From Chryseosolibacter histidinae (GTDB taxonomy: Bacteria > Bacteroidota > Bacteroidia > Cytophagales > Cyclobacteriaceae), in assembly GCF_018598225.1 (NCBI RefSeq), contig NZ_JAHESF010000034.1, positions 1 through 64,000 of the forward strand: a stretch of DNA of 64,000 nt, written 5' to 3'. Of the stretch, positions 46,141-54,439 are shown piece by piece. Both the position numbers and the translations under genes were made by a program. How positions within the stretch are numbered: the stretch's first letter is position 1; each line of letters opens with the position of its first letter. The notes below the pieces were generated by a model. It was not told the origin of the DNA and ran no database searches. It was given only the letters and a program-made list of their open reading frames with translations.

Positions 46141-47574
46141 TCAATACATGCGGTAAGGGGCCGATGAAGTTTCTAACGAAGAGAAGGTATGGAATAGTGT
46201 CTGGTGCTTTTTGGCCTGGTAGGTGAAATTGTACCGCGCCTCATCAGCGCCACCCTGAAGCCTGAAGGTCACCTGGTTACTGCCTTCGTTCAGGGGCACA
46301 CGCGAATAAAAGATGCTGTGTGGCAAGGTCTGCCAGTTGCGTGTATCCGCCTTTTCGGTGATGGCATTGACGGCGCCGATCAGGGCCCCCAGGCGGTCAT
46401 CTTCCTTCTTGAGGCTGTGCTCCGTTGCCTTCTTCAGCGCCGCCCGCAAGAGACCTTTGCTGAACTCCAGCATCATCCTTTGCTTCAGGCTGTAGAAGGC
46501 TATCTTGTTGATGTCTTCGGTCAGCTCCATCGCGTACGAAACACTGTCTTTATCCAATACTGCCGACTGAAAATACATGTCCCGTTCGATGTACCGGGGA
46601 AAGGCTACACGCAGCACCTCGATGCTTCGCAGGTCTGACTTCTCTTTTTTCTCGTCTACCTTGAATGGAAACGCGATGCCCAGGTTCTGGTTCGTAAAAA
46701 CAACCATGTTGCTCTGGCTGTGATCCATGATGAAGTTGATGTTCCACTCACTTTTGACCGGGGCCAGTCCGTTGTGCCAGAAGAACACGAGCTCCGCATC
46801 AGGCTTCACGGGTTTGTAGCTCTCCATGCCGAACTTTGTTTTGAACTCGTCGAACTCGTCTCTGAAGCCCGTCCACCAGGCCGTGTTCAGCAGGTCTTTT
46901 TTCAACTGCTCCGGTACCTGGAGCCCGAACATTTCGGCGTAATCGGTCTCATAGATCTCTACGGCGTTGCGATAGGCGATGAATGCGTTATTGTAATCAC
47001 CGGTAGACTGGTAAATGATGCCCATCAGCGTGTGTGCAAAAGCATCGCGCTGGTATTTTTTCTCGGCGCTGTACTTATCGCTGAGCTGGTTCAGCCTGAT
47101 GTTGAGGCGGCGGCATTCCACCAGGGCCTGGTCGGGCTTATTCATCTTGAGGAAGTTGATGGCCTTGAAGTACAGCAGCATCAGGTGCTCGTGATCCTCT
47201 CCACGATACATCACCAGGTTGGGGTTGGTGAGGTATGAAGCTGCTTCGTTGATGTAGTTGATGCGGTAGTCTTCGCCGAAGAGAAAAGCTTTTTCGAAGT
47301 ATTCATTGCTCTCTTCATATTTACCCAATACAGAAAGCAGAAGACCGTTATTCACAAAGTAGATGAACTGGCTTTTGCTCGTAGCGAGGTTGTCTTTCTC
47401 CTGGAGGGTCTGCAACGCTTTCTGAAGGTCGCCTTTTTCGAATTCGGCGTTAAAGTCCCAGTGTTGCTGATAGTAGGTAGCGCAGGAAATGGCAGAGATA
47501 AGGATAACGAATATCGAAAACCGAATACTGAATTTTGAAGTAATGGACCAGCCTTTTGTCTCCGGAAGATTCAT
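46141..47574 (-). CDS. COG3014-type lipoprotein with TPR-like repeats
   Basis: 477 residues. The signal peptide ends in a lipobox SAISC. Helical repeats fill the first half (GDLQKALQTLQEKDNLATSKSQFIYFVNNGLLLSVLGKYEESNEYFEKAF, then AFAHTLMGIIYQSTGDYNNAFIAYRNAVEIY). The second half is beta-rich and ends PYRMY. COG3014 proteins are found beside LpoB-like and envelope genes in many Gram-negative bacteria; their function is not known. The gene starts 13 bp after the LpoB-like gene's stop codon. Confidence 0.85.
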   Translation of the reverse strand: MNLPETKGWSITSKFSIRFSIFVILISAISCATYYQQHWDFNAEFEKGDLQKALQTLQEKDNLATSKSQFIYFVNNGLLLSVLGKYEESNEYFEKAFLFGEDYRINYINEAASYLTNPNLVMYRGEDHEHLMLLYFKAINFLKMNKPDQALVECRRLNIRLNQLSDKYSAEKKYQRDAFAHTLMGIIYQSTGDYNNAFIAYRNAVEIYETDYAEMFGLQVPEQLKKDLLNTAWWTGFRDEFDEFKTKFGMESYKPVKPDAELVFFWHNGLAPVKSEWNINFIMDHSQSNMVVFTNQNLGIAFPFKVDEKKEKSDLRSIEVLRVAFPRYIERDMYFQSAVLDKDSVSYAMELTEDINKIAFYSLKQRMMLEFSKGLLRAALKKATEHSLKKEDDRLGALIGAVNAITEKADTRNWQTLPHSIFYSRVPLNEGSNQVTFRLQGGADEARYNFTYQAKKHQTLFHTFSSLETSSAPYRMY

Positions 47575-47587
47575 CGGTCAGAAAGGA

Positions 47588-48172
47588 TCAGTTCTTGACG
47601 TACTTCTTGATCTCGTTCTGGCCGTACCAGATGCGCTTGTTGGTCTCTATGTCGGTCAGGTACAGGGTTGTGATGTAGTTGACAACCCTCTTCTTGTTGT
47701 ACACATCGGTTTCGGAGGTCATCTCGCCAAACAGCATCACGTCTGCGCCCAGCTCTTTGCCCCACTGCTTCACGGTGGAGGCATCGGCATAATCCTGCTG
47801 CTCTGCCCTTTCAACCCTGAGCTTGTCCCTGAACTCGCCTGACTCAACCAGGTCTGCAACGTTCGAATTGTGGATCACCACTTCGAATTTCTTCACGAAG
47901 TTATCGGCGTCGATGTGTTCAGCGGTTTTGTTCCTGATGGTGCCTACTACGATCACCGGTTTACGGTTCTTGGAAGAGGCGTAGGTCTTGAACGAAGGAG
48001 AATCAAAAAGATCATAGATCATCTGGTCTGCCACCTTCCGTGAATCGACATCATTCCAGCGTCCGCTGAGGTCGATCTCGGAAGAAGGGTCGATACGGGT
48101 GACCTTCCGCGTCTGGCATGAAGCAGAGACCAGGAAGAGCAGAAGTAGCAGGGAAGTGTAAACCTTAAGCAT
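47588..48172 (-). CDS. LpoB-like lipoprotein, candidate penicillin-binding protein activator
   Basis: 194 residues. Lipoprotein signal LLLLLFLVSASC. The domain has the LpoB/CsgG-like features: DLSGRWNDVDSRKVADQMI near residue 35, PVIVVGTIRNKTAEHID, VRVERAEQQDYADASTVKQWGKELGADVMLFGEMTSE-type region and YLTDIETNKRIWYGQNEIKKYVK. In enterobacteria LpoB stimulates PBP1b; here the class A PBP is at 15515-17827. The activator role is inferred from the family. First gene of a three-gene operon. Confidence 0.88.
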   Translation of the reverse strand: MLKVYTSLLLLLFLVSASCQTRKVTRIDPSSEIDLSGRWNDVDSRKVADQMIYDLFDSPSFKTYASSKNRKPVIVVGTIRNKTAEHIDADNFVKKFEVVIHNSNVADLVESGEFRDKLRVERAEQQDYADASTVKQWGKELGADVMLFGEMTSETDVYNKKRVVNYITTLYLTDIETNKRIWYGQNEIKKYVKN

Positions 48173-48230
48173 AGTATTGTCTTTCAGTCAAAAATCTTGC
48201 CGTTTTCTGCGGCATTTCAGATTTGAAGGT

Positions 48231-48525
48231 TCAAATTTTTAGTTTCTTCGGATCGCGACGGGCATCCTGGATCGTGATTATTTCTATCGCTTCGTCCACG
48301 ATCTGGTAATAAAGAATCACCTGCCTGGTAACCACACATCTGCGAACAGATCGCTTTTTAGAAGAGACCCTCATACATTAAAGGTGTTTGGGAGAGCAGC
48401 TTGATTTTGCCTTGCAGGGTCTTTAAAAATTTTTCTCTCACACGCTTCGACCACTTGATCTCAAGATACTGAAGTATGTCATCCAGGTTTCCCTCCGCAC
48501 GCTCGGAGATCCAGACCTTCCTCAT
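48231..48525 (-). pseudogene. Frameshifted ParE/RelE-family toxin
   Basis: Read from the sequence. Starting at the ATG at 48525, MRKVWISERAEGNLDDIL...QTPLMYEG reads for about 57 codons to a TAA. The remainder of the toxin (SSKKRSVRRCVVTRQVILYYQIVDEAIEIITIQDARRDPKKLKI, here described in two parts) continues in another frame to the TGA at 48231-48233. The switch is at a run of three C at 48368-48370 (GGG on the coding strand), one base too many. Removing one restores a ParE toxin of about 97 residues. The ATG overlaps the antitoxin stop codon (ATGA). A real inactivation or an assembly error would look the same. Confidence 0.85.
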
Positions 48526-48743
48526 TTAAGACGCGACGATAAAGCCTCGAAAAAATCCTTTTTCCTGCCAGCTTCCAGGTCAGAAATGCCCGCCTCGATA
48601 TCCTGCTTTTGCTCTTCATTCAGCGCATCCCACCAGTCAGCTTCGGTCTCCTTTTTCAAAGCAGCTATTTTATTGATGAGGCTCTCATCTTCGATCCCCG
48701 TCAGCCACGCTATCAGCTCTATTTTTTTGATCGATAAGTCCAT
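48522..48743 (-). CDS. Antitoxin partner of the ParE/RelE-like toxin
   Basis: 73 residues, acidic and helical (MDLSIKKIELIAWLTGIEDE, then IEAGISDLEAGRKKDFFEAL). The C-terminal 'DIEAGISDLEAGR' segment is like that of small antitoxins paired with ParE/RelE toxins in Bacteroidota. Its TGA stop overlaps the toxin ATG by 4 bp. In this family the antitoxin usually binds and blocks the toxin and represses the operon. With the toxin frameshifted, the antitoxin may be a remnant. Confidence 0.75.
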   Translation of the reverse strand: MDLSIKKIELIAWLTGIEDESLINKIAALKKETEADWWDALNEEQKQDIEAGISDLEAGRKKDFFEALSSRLK

Positions 48744-48803
48744 ATTGCGGTGAACTGTATCCTGTAAATTTAATGCTTTATACGCAAAAAAGGTAGATAA
48801 GGT

Positions 48804-49469
48804 CTATCTCGCTATTTCGGATTGTTTCAGATTGCTGATCACCTCTTTCGGATCGTTGGCGCTGAACACGAAGTTGCCGGCTACCAGAATGCTGGCACCT
48901 GCTTCTAATAACGGTTTTGCGTTCTGCTGGTTTACGCCACCGTCGATCTCGATCAGGGTCTTGGCACCAGCGCGGGCGATCATCTCCTTGAGGGCAGCCA
49001 CTTTTCGATAGGTATTCTCGATGAATTTCTGTCCACCGAAGCCAGGGTTTACAGACATCATGCAGACCACGTCGATATCGGTGATCACGTTCTCAAGCTC
49101 GGTAATGGAAGTATGGGGGTTGATGGCGACCCCGGCCTTGGCGCCTAACAACTTGATTTGCTGCAGGTTGCGATGAAGATGCGGGCAGGCTTCCACATGC
49201 ACGGAGATCACCTCGGCACCGGCTTTCCGGAAGGCCTCCACATACCGCTCAGGCTGCACGATCATGAGGTGCACATCCAGGGGCTTTTTTGCATGGCGAT
49301 GGATAGCCTCCGTTACAGGGATCCCGAAAGAGATGTTCGGCACAAATACCCCGTCCATGATGTCGACATGGATCCAGTCGGCTTCGCTCTCGTTGAGCAT
49401 TTTTACTTCACGTTCCAGGTTGGCAAAGTCTGCCGCAAGAATGGATGGGGCGATGATGGGAAGATTCAT
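48804..49469 (-). CDS. rpe: Ribulose-phosphate 3-epimerase
   Basis: 221 residues, TIM barrel. Signatures: APSILAADFANLEREV at the start, DWIHVDIMDGVFVPNISFG, DVHLMI, VHVEACPHLHR, MSVNPGFGGQKFIE and EIDGGVN. Metal-binding His and Asp residues are those of the HVDIMDG, DVHLM and DGG segments. It interconverts ribulose 5-phosphate and xylulose 5-phosphate in the pentose phosphate pathway. Single gene; a CAAAAATA box (inverse of TATTTTTG) lies at 49486-49493. Confidence 0.97.
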   Translation of the reverse strand: MNLPIIAPSILAADFANLEREVKMLNESEADWIHVDIMDGVFVPNISFGIPVTEAIHRHAKKPLDVHLMIVQPERYVEAFRKAGAEVISVHVEACPHLHRNLQQIKLLGAKAGVAINPHTSITELENVITDIDVVCMMSVNPGFGGQKFIENTYRKVAALKEMIARAGAKTLIEIDGGVNQQNAKPLLEAGASILVAGNFVFSANDPKEVISNLKQSEIAR

Positions 49470-49485
49470 TTTCTAAAATCGATCC

Positions 49486-49493
49486 CAAAAATA
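49486..49493 (-). promoter_or_regulatory. TAnnTTTG -7 box upstream of rpe
   Basis: TATTTTTG on the minus strand, 17 bp before the rpe ATG (49469). No good -33 partner seen. Low confidence. Confidence 0.25.
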
Positions 49494-49587
49494 ATGAATT
49501 ATTGTTAACCCGTTACAGACATTCCGGGATCCTTCACACACACATCCACCACACAGTCACAGCTCAGGATACCGGTGCTGACCACAC

Positions 49588-49620
49588 AGCTGTGGACTGT
49601 CGACTGTCGACCGTGGACTG
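49588..49620. repeat. Single-arm heptamer array, GTCGACA/GTCCACG words
   Basis: CTGTGGA, CTGTCGA, CTGTCGA, CCGTGGA, CTGTCA; period 7. It ends at the stop codon of the GH28 gene (49621). A clear second arm is not seen. Confidence 0.85.
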
Positions 49621-51312
49621 TCACCCTCTCACCTTCGCAGCACTCTCCTTCGCACCATTGGTAGCGGCTAAAACCTTCGATGCTTTTCTCAGGTCGCCTC
49701 CGTCAATGATAATACCTTCGGAGTCTGTGCCTTCGAGCTGCAGGAAAACTTTGGCTGGCGTGAGCACCCGCGTGGCAGACAGCAGCACATCTTTCGATCG
49801 TGTGAAACGCATCACACTCTCCGCGTCAGGATTACCCTGTACATTCAGGGATGCGATCGAAGCGTCCTGCACATTATCAAACACCACCGCGGGACGCAGG
49901 TCGGGCTGCTCATATTCAAGACGTACATTCTGAAGGGTAAGTCCTTTCACATTGCGGGCATACAGGCCATAGGCAGGTGGTCCGAACGGCGCGGTACCCC
50001 ACACGCCAAAGTATTCGCTGGTGATCTGCGGCACATCACGTTTGGCGGCCTGTGCTGCGGTTCCTCCACCGGCATAGGTCACGTGCACATCTGTAAAGCT
50101 GATGTTCTCGAGGTAAGCATCGCCCATGCCGTTGAGGGTGATGCAGGAGTTCACTTCGCCGTCGTAGACACTTACTTCGAACGGAATATCAGGGTGGTTG
50201 ACGGGACGCGGTACTACCGTGGCGCGGATGCTATTGAAGACAATATTTCTTACAAACGACTGCCGCTCATTTTCTTCGCTCTGGCTGGTATTGCCTCCGT
50301 TGCCTTTTCTTCCAAACCCGATGCCGATAGGGCCCGTTACATTTCGCATCACTATGTTGGAGAAAGTAAGGTTCTCGATCTGTGCGCGGCCGGCGCTGAT
50401 CTTGATGGGGCACCCATATGTCTCATAGATCAGGCAATTAGTTACGGCGATGTTCTGTGCTTCGCCACCGCCGAACCGGAAGATGGACCAGCGCGTGCTG
50501 AAGGTACAGTTGGTGATGGTAACAAATTGATTGCTTCCAAACAACGCGCAGGCATCATCCTGGCAGGCTACATCACAATTGGAGACGTGTACATGCTGGC
50601 TGCTGTTGAAGTGGAATCCATCGTTATTCTTGTTGATGCGGTTATAGATCCTCACGCCCTGGATGTTCACATACTTACATTGTAAAATGCGGAAACAGTG
50701 ATAGGCGCTGCGGGTGAAGAATGTATCACGCACCACGAGGTTGTTGCATTTATAAAAGATGACGAGGTGAGGCCGGTCAACGTTACCGCCTACCTGTCCT
50801 CCGGGACCAGTGCCATCTCCTTTGCCGGTATAAAACGTGCCACCATTTCCATCGATGGTGCCGCGTCCTTCAATGGTAACATTGTCTGCGTTAGCTGCAA
50901 AGAGCATCACGATGTTTCCGTTCCCTGAAGGTACACCTTTGCCATCCTGGTAATCTTTCCGTTGCGTGCTGCCCAGCAAACGACCCTGCACGGCCAGATG
51001 AAGCGTGACATTGCTTTTCAGTTCGATCGTACCGACAATAAAATCGCCTGCAGGCACCAGCACTGTGCCTCCCTTATCGCGATGCGCTGCGTCGATGGCA
51101 GTCTGCACAGCCGCCGTATCGAGCGAAGTGCCATCGCCCTTGGCTCCGAAGTCGCGAATGTTATAGATCTTTGCGCCCAGGAGCTTGTCATCGTTTGCCG
51201 GTGTTGGTGTTGCGGCATTCGCTTCGGAGCCCAGGAGCGCTACCCCAACCGTGGTGGCAAGCGCAGGAGCGGAAACTTGTTCAAACCATTGGCGTCTGGA
51301 AAGCAGGTTCAT
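49621..51312 (-). CDS. Secreted glycoside hydrolase family 28-like protein (polygalacturonase-type)
   Basis: 563 residues. The N-terminus (LSRRQWFEQVSAPALATTVGVALLGSEANA) has a twin arginine and looks like a Tat signal. A pectate-lyase-type right-handed beta-helix begins YNIRDFGAKGDGTSLDTAAVQTAIDAA, typical of GH28. Candidate catalytic segments are NNDGFHF (NxD-like) and CQDDACAL (DD); the usual GHG motif is not obvious. It may cut pectin-like or other uronic-acid polymers. It is a single gene, not in a polysaccharide-use locus (no SusC/SusD seen). Confidence 0.85.
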   Translation of the reverse strand: MNLLSRRQWFEQVSAPALATTVGVALLGSEANAATPTPANDDKLLGAKIYNIRDFGAKGDGTSLDTAAVQTAIDAAHRDKGGTVLVPAGDFIVGTIELKSNVTLHLAVQGRLLGSTQRKDYQDGKGVPSGNGNIVMLFAANADNVTIEGRGTIDGNGGTFYTGKGDGTGPGGQVGGNVDRPHLVIFYKCNNLVVRDTFFTRSAYHCFRILQCKYVNIQGVRIYNRINKNNDGFHFNSSQHVHVSNCDVACQDDACALFGSNQFVTITNCTFSTRWSIFRFGGGEAQNIAVTNCLIYETYGCPIKISAGRAQIENLTFSNIVMRNVTGPIGIGFGRKGNGGNTSQSEENERQSFVRNIVFNSIRATVVPRPVNHPDIPFEVSVYDGEVNSCITLNGMGDAYLENISFTDVHVTYAGGGTAAQAAKRDVPQITSEYFGVWGTAPFGPPAYGLYARNVKGLTLQNVRLEYEQPDLRPAVVFDNVQDASIASLNVQGNPDAESVMRFTRSKDVLLSATRVLTPAKVFLQLEGTDSEGIIIDGGDLRKASKVLAATNGAKESAAKVRG

Positions 51313-51401
51313 GGGTGTGATGGTTTACGTATGACCTTAAGACGCAGGAACCGCGCGCCGCCCCTTACGGCTCCGAAAGCACTACGGCGCCGCACAGACA
51401 T

Positions 51402-51430
51402 AAAAAAAGCCACCCCCGGAAAGGGATGGC
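51402..51430 (-). terminator. Intrinsic terminator of the ferritin gene
   Basis: On the minus strand GCCATCCC (51430-51423) and GGGGGTGGC (51417-51409) form the stem with a 5-nt loop. TTTTTTT follows (51408-51402). It lies 24 bp after the ferritin stop codon. Confidence 0.85.
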
Positions 51431-51453
51431 CTCTGTCAGCTTATAGATCTTGT

Positions 51454-51996
51454 TTAAGGCATGGGCGCGGTGCCTTCGTGTTTCATTTTGAAAATTTCTT
51501 TGTCGATGCGGTACAAGCCGCCATCAGCAGTACCGATCAGGTCGAAGATCTCGATGCACCGGCGTGCCTGCTGCTCTTCTTCGAGCTGTTCGTCAAGATA
51601 CCACTGCACGAATTTGGCAGTCTGATAATCCCTTACCTTGTGACAATGTTCCGTGATGCGGTTAAAGCTTTCGGTGATGGCGATCTCGGACTCGAGCGCC
51701 TTCACAAAAACATCCCGCAAGCCTTCGAAGTTTCTTTCAATATTGGTCACCTCTGGCGAAATAGCGAGGCCTCCATTGTCTGCAATGTAATTGAAGAGCT
51801 TCATCATGTGCTCACGCTCTTCATCCGATTGTCTTTTGTAGAAATATCCGCTGCCATTCAGGCCCTGGGCATAGCACCAGGCAGACATGGCGAGATAAAC
51901 TGCTGAAGAATGGGCTTCCATTTCCATTTGCCTGTTCAGCATGTCAAGCACACTATCCTGGATAGAAGTTTTAAGGCGTATTACCGAAGTACTCAT
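51454..51996 (-). CDS. ftnA: Ferritin (iron storage)
   Basis: 180 residues, four-helix bundle. Ferroxidase-site residues are visible: Glu27 and Tyr34 in EAHSSAVY, Glu60 and His63 in DEEREHMMKLF, and the later QWYLDEQLEEEQ. This is a non-haem bacterial ferritin that oxidises Fe(II) and stores it in a 24-mer shell. It has its own terminator and a TAACTTTG -7 box at 52041-52048. The gene symbol is given by family; other names are in use in Bacteroidota. Confidence 0.95.
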   Translation of the reverse strand: MSTSVIRLKTSIQDSVLDMLNRQMEMEAHSSAVYLAMSAWCYAQGLNGSGYFYKRQSDEEREHMMKLFNYIADNGGLAISPEVTNIERNFEGLRDVFVKALESEIAITESFNRITEHCHKVRDYQTAKFVQWYLDEQLEEEQQARRCIEIFDLIGTADGGLYRIDKEIFKMKHEGTAPMP

Positions 51997-52040
51997 AAGT
52001 TCAAAGTTGAAATTCTTGTAAGCCTAAAAATTGTTATACC

Positions 52041-52048
52041 CAAAGTTA
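52041..52048 (-). promoter_or_regulatory. -7 promoter box of the ferritin gene
   Basis: TAACTTTG on the minus strand, an exact TAnnTTTG, 44 bp before the ATG at 51996. The expected -33 TTG is weak. Confidence 0.4.
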
Positions 52049-52106
52049 AGGATATGGCCCTTAAACAGGAAGAAAAGTACCGGCGTGACGCTAATTTGAA
52101 ATCAGT

Positions 52107-52439
52107 CTAATGAAATGCGGGTTGTACGCGCTGCCTTACCAGCAGGTCTTCGAGCTTCAGCAGGAACATCTGCTGGCTATACACTTCGCGGAAGGTAATA
52201 AAATCGGCGAGGTCAAGGGTGATGGATTTGCCACAGCCGGTTAACGGAATACGAACCGTATCATAGCAGCTGTCGGTGCTCATCAGATACGCTTCTATAT
52301 TTTTGCCGACCAGGAAACTGAAGGTTTGAATAAACTCGCATACATTCTGCTCATATACCTGATCGTTGAAGGAGAGTGTGAATTTTCCCCTTTTCCGGTT
52401 GAGTGCGATCGAGATATCCTTAACTAAGAGCTTTTCCAA
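52107..52439 (-). CDS. Hypothetical protein, 110 residues
   Basis: MEKLLVKDISIALNRKRGKF begins a soluble protein with no signal peptide. A strand-rich core (YDTVRIPLTGCGKSITLDLADFITFREVY) and a basic end (LLVRQRVQPAFH) are visible. I do not recognise the family. Codon pattern and frame look real. It stands alone between ferritin and a repeat-filled gap. Confidence 0.6.
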   Translation of the reverse strand: MEKLLVKDISIALNRKRGKFTLSFNDQVYEQNVCEFIQTFSFLVGKNIEAYLMSTDSCYDTVRIPLTGCGKSITLDLADFITFREVYSQQMFLLKLEDLLVRQRVQPAFH

Positions 52440-52816
52440 GCGAGATCCGTATTTGATGGCGTAAAGGTCTTATTTAGATTAAATTTAAACAAGACTATTA
52501 GCACAAATAAATTACAAGGTCAGAATCTGGTGTGGACGGCACAGGAAGTTCACTGGAATTAATCACAAGTCATTGGTAAACAAATCATTAGGTTAAAATC
52601 GTCCTGATCGAGGTTTCCTGTTACGTGCCAAATGATGCGAAGATCGATCTGGATTACCTGTGGCACGTTAAAATCCCGGAACGCAATATCCCCGGGCTTC
52701 ACCCGGGAGATATTGATCCGGGCTTAATGCACTTTCTGGATGCGGAATACCTAGCGCATTTTCTCAGGTGGTAATTTTCTTTGTGACGGTCGCCAGATGT
52801 AAATCCCGACTCCTGG
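52440..52816. other. 377-bp gap with a dispersed structured repeat
   Basis: No gene seen. 52440-52617 holds nothing recognisable. 52619-52715 is copy 2 of the structured repeat (listed separately). A heptamer array starts near 52803 and runs into the next gene's 3' end. Confidence 0.6.
52619..52715 (+). repeat. Dispersed structured repeat, copy 2
   Basis: Same element as 35041-35172, opposite orientation. Stem I: ACGTGCCA (52623-52630) and TGGCACGT (52661-52668). Stem II: AATATCCCCGGG and CCCGGGAGATATT around CTTCA. Compared with copy 1 the stem II bases differ on both sides and still pair. Confidence 0.8.
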
Positions 52817-52848
52817 CTACTTACTCCCGGCTCCTGGCTTCTTTTTTA
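52803..52848. repeat. Heptamer array writing the C-terminus of the next gene
   Basis: GACTCCT, GGCTACT, TACTCCC, GGCTCCT, GGCTTCT, then TTTT; period 7. The stop codon of the minus-strand gene (52817) and its last codons (tail KKKPGAGSK) lie in the array. Confidence 0.88.
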
Positions 52849-54439
52849 ATACATATTCAAATCCGATCCGGGAATTCAGACGATCGACGTAGGGTGATTT
52901 GTATTTCGGGTTGAAGATGTTGTATTGCAGCAGTACGGTGCCTTTCAGGTTCTTGTAGATCTTGTACTCCTTCTTCATGCCCGTGATCATACCCCAGACC
53001 CATTCGCGATGCCCTATGTCTGTGAAGGTGCCGAGTACGGAGGGTACAAAGGTGTTCATCGTTTCTGTCTCCAGGTGGGCTATGAAACCTTTGCCGATCC
53101 TGCAGTCGACGTAAGCGCGGGGACCATAAATACTGCCTTGCTTGCGATTCCACTCGTGTTTCCGGCGGTCGTAGGCAAAGCGATGGTTCCATCCCAGGCC
53201 ACTGGTGAATCTTCCGCTGATGCGGTACCCGGCATAAGGGTTGACGTCGAAAAGGTTGTAATTTTTCTGCTGATACTGGAAGTACAGCCCTGGAACAAGT
53301 CGTTCAATGAAGGGTTTGCCTTTCATTGCATTCGGAGGCCGTTTCGGAAGGTCTTTCAGGCTTGAAACGGAAGAATACTTCTGCTTATACTTGGAGATCT
53401 TGTCCATGGCAGCTTTGAGCTGTTCCTGTTTGCCGGCAAAGTGGTCGATGGCTGCCTCTTTGGCCATCTCCACACCCTTCTCCTTGGCAGCATTGGGATC
53501 GCTGAGGTTGCCGACCTTGTCCTTATACCCGTCTACCACACCTGATTGCTTCTGCAATTCCTGAACACCTTCTATTTTGCCGGCCTGCTCTTCGATGGTT
53601 TGGGGTACCTGCTGCACATCGTTCAGGTTTCCTCCGGTGAGGTTTTTGAGATCGTCCTGGTATCCTTTGGCCTGGTCTGTGATCTGGCCAAGATCGCCTC
53701 CAGGGGTTTCTACCTTCGGCAGGTTTCCGAGGTCACTGATCTTGCCTATGTCACCCGCTTTGCCTGCGATATCGCCAATACCGTCGAACTTGCCTATCTC
53801 CCCCACTTTACCTGTGAGGTCTCCGATGCCCTCAAGCTTCGGCAATGAGTAACCTGGAATTTCCAGGCCAGGGATCTTACCGGTGCCACCGAGGCCGAAG
53901 CCATCTACGTTTTTAGTCAGGCTTTGAACGGGCTCCTTGTATTGAGGCGGAAGGTCCAGCGCGTTCAGCTTGCCCGTGGTCCTGGATTTGAGGTCGTCAA
54001 GCTTTCCTGTGAATTGAGAGGTTGTATTTTCACGAACCTTGTTGAGGCTGTCGAGCTTTGCGGTGTATTTTCCTGTGGGAAGGTTGAGCCGCTGCAGACT
54101 GTCGATGGTGCCGTTGACCTTGTTCTTTTGTGAGTCGATCTTACTGATGGCAGACTGGTATTCATTCCTGAGACTGTCTGCATTTTTGTTGAACGAGGTG
54201 CGGATAGAGTCTACTTGATGAAAGGAAGGCATCAGGCTATCGGGGAGCTGCGGAAGCTTCTGTTGGAGCGAGTCTGCGCTTACCTTGTCCGTGACCGAAG
54301 CCAGTTTCTGCTGCAGTGAGTCTACTTTCACCTTGTTTGTAGCCGAAGTCAGCTTTCGCTGCACTGAATCGGACTTCACCTGGGCAAAAGCCCCGGTAAC
54401 GATGCAGGTTAATACAAGGATTAGAAAGGGATACTTCAC
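52817..54439 (-). CDS. Envelope protein with coiled and Gly/Asp-repeat region plus C-terminal barrel
   Basis: About 540 residues from a GTG at 54439, which starts a signal peptide (KYPFLILVLTCIVTGAFAQ). An in-frame TTG at 54505 would add 22 unlikely residues. Residues 20-150 have DSLQQKL-type repeats of helical character. Then comes a low-complexity stretch of short Gly/Asp/Ile units (GIGDLTG, KVGEIGKFDGIGDIAG, KAGDIGKISDLGN; about 185-290). The last 170 residues look like an outer-membrane barrel (ERLVPGLYFQYQQKNYNLFD, GFEYVLKKK). I do not recognise the family. A secreted or outer-membrane scaffold is inferred. The tail is written by a heptamer array. Confidence 0.75.
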   Translation of the reverse strand: MKYPFLILVLTCIVTGAFAQVKSDSVQRKLTSATNKVKVDSLQQKLASVTDKVSADSLQQKLPQLPDSLMPSFHQVDSIRTSFNKNADSLRNEYQSAISKIDSQKNKVNGTIDSLQRLNLPTGKYTAKLDSLNKVRENTTSQFTGKLDDLKSRTTGKLNALDLPPQYKEPVQSLTKNVDGFGLGGTGKIPGLEIPGYSLPKLEGIGDLTGKVGEIGKFDGIGDIAGKAGDIGKISDLGNLPKVETPGGDLGQITDQAKGYQDDLKNLTGGNLNDVQQVPQTIEEQAGKIEGVQELQKQSGVVDGYKDKVGNLSDPNAAKEKGVEMAKEAAIDHFAGKQEQLKAAMDKISKYKQKYSSVSSLKDLPKRPPNAMKGKPFIERLVPGLYFQYQQKNYNLFDVNPYAGYRISGRFTSGLGWNHRFAYDRRKHEWNRKQGSIYGPRAYVDCRIGKGFIAHLETETMNTFVPSVLGTFTDIGHREWVWGMITGMKKEYKIYKNLKGTVLLQYNIFNPKYKSPYVDRLNSRIGFEYVLKKKPGAGSK

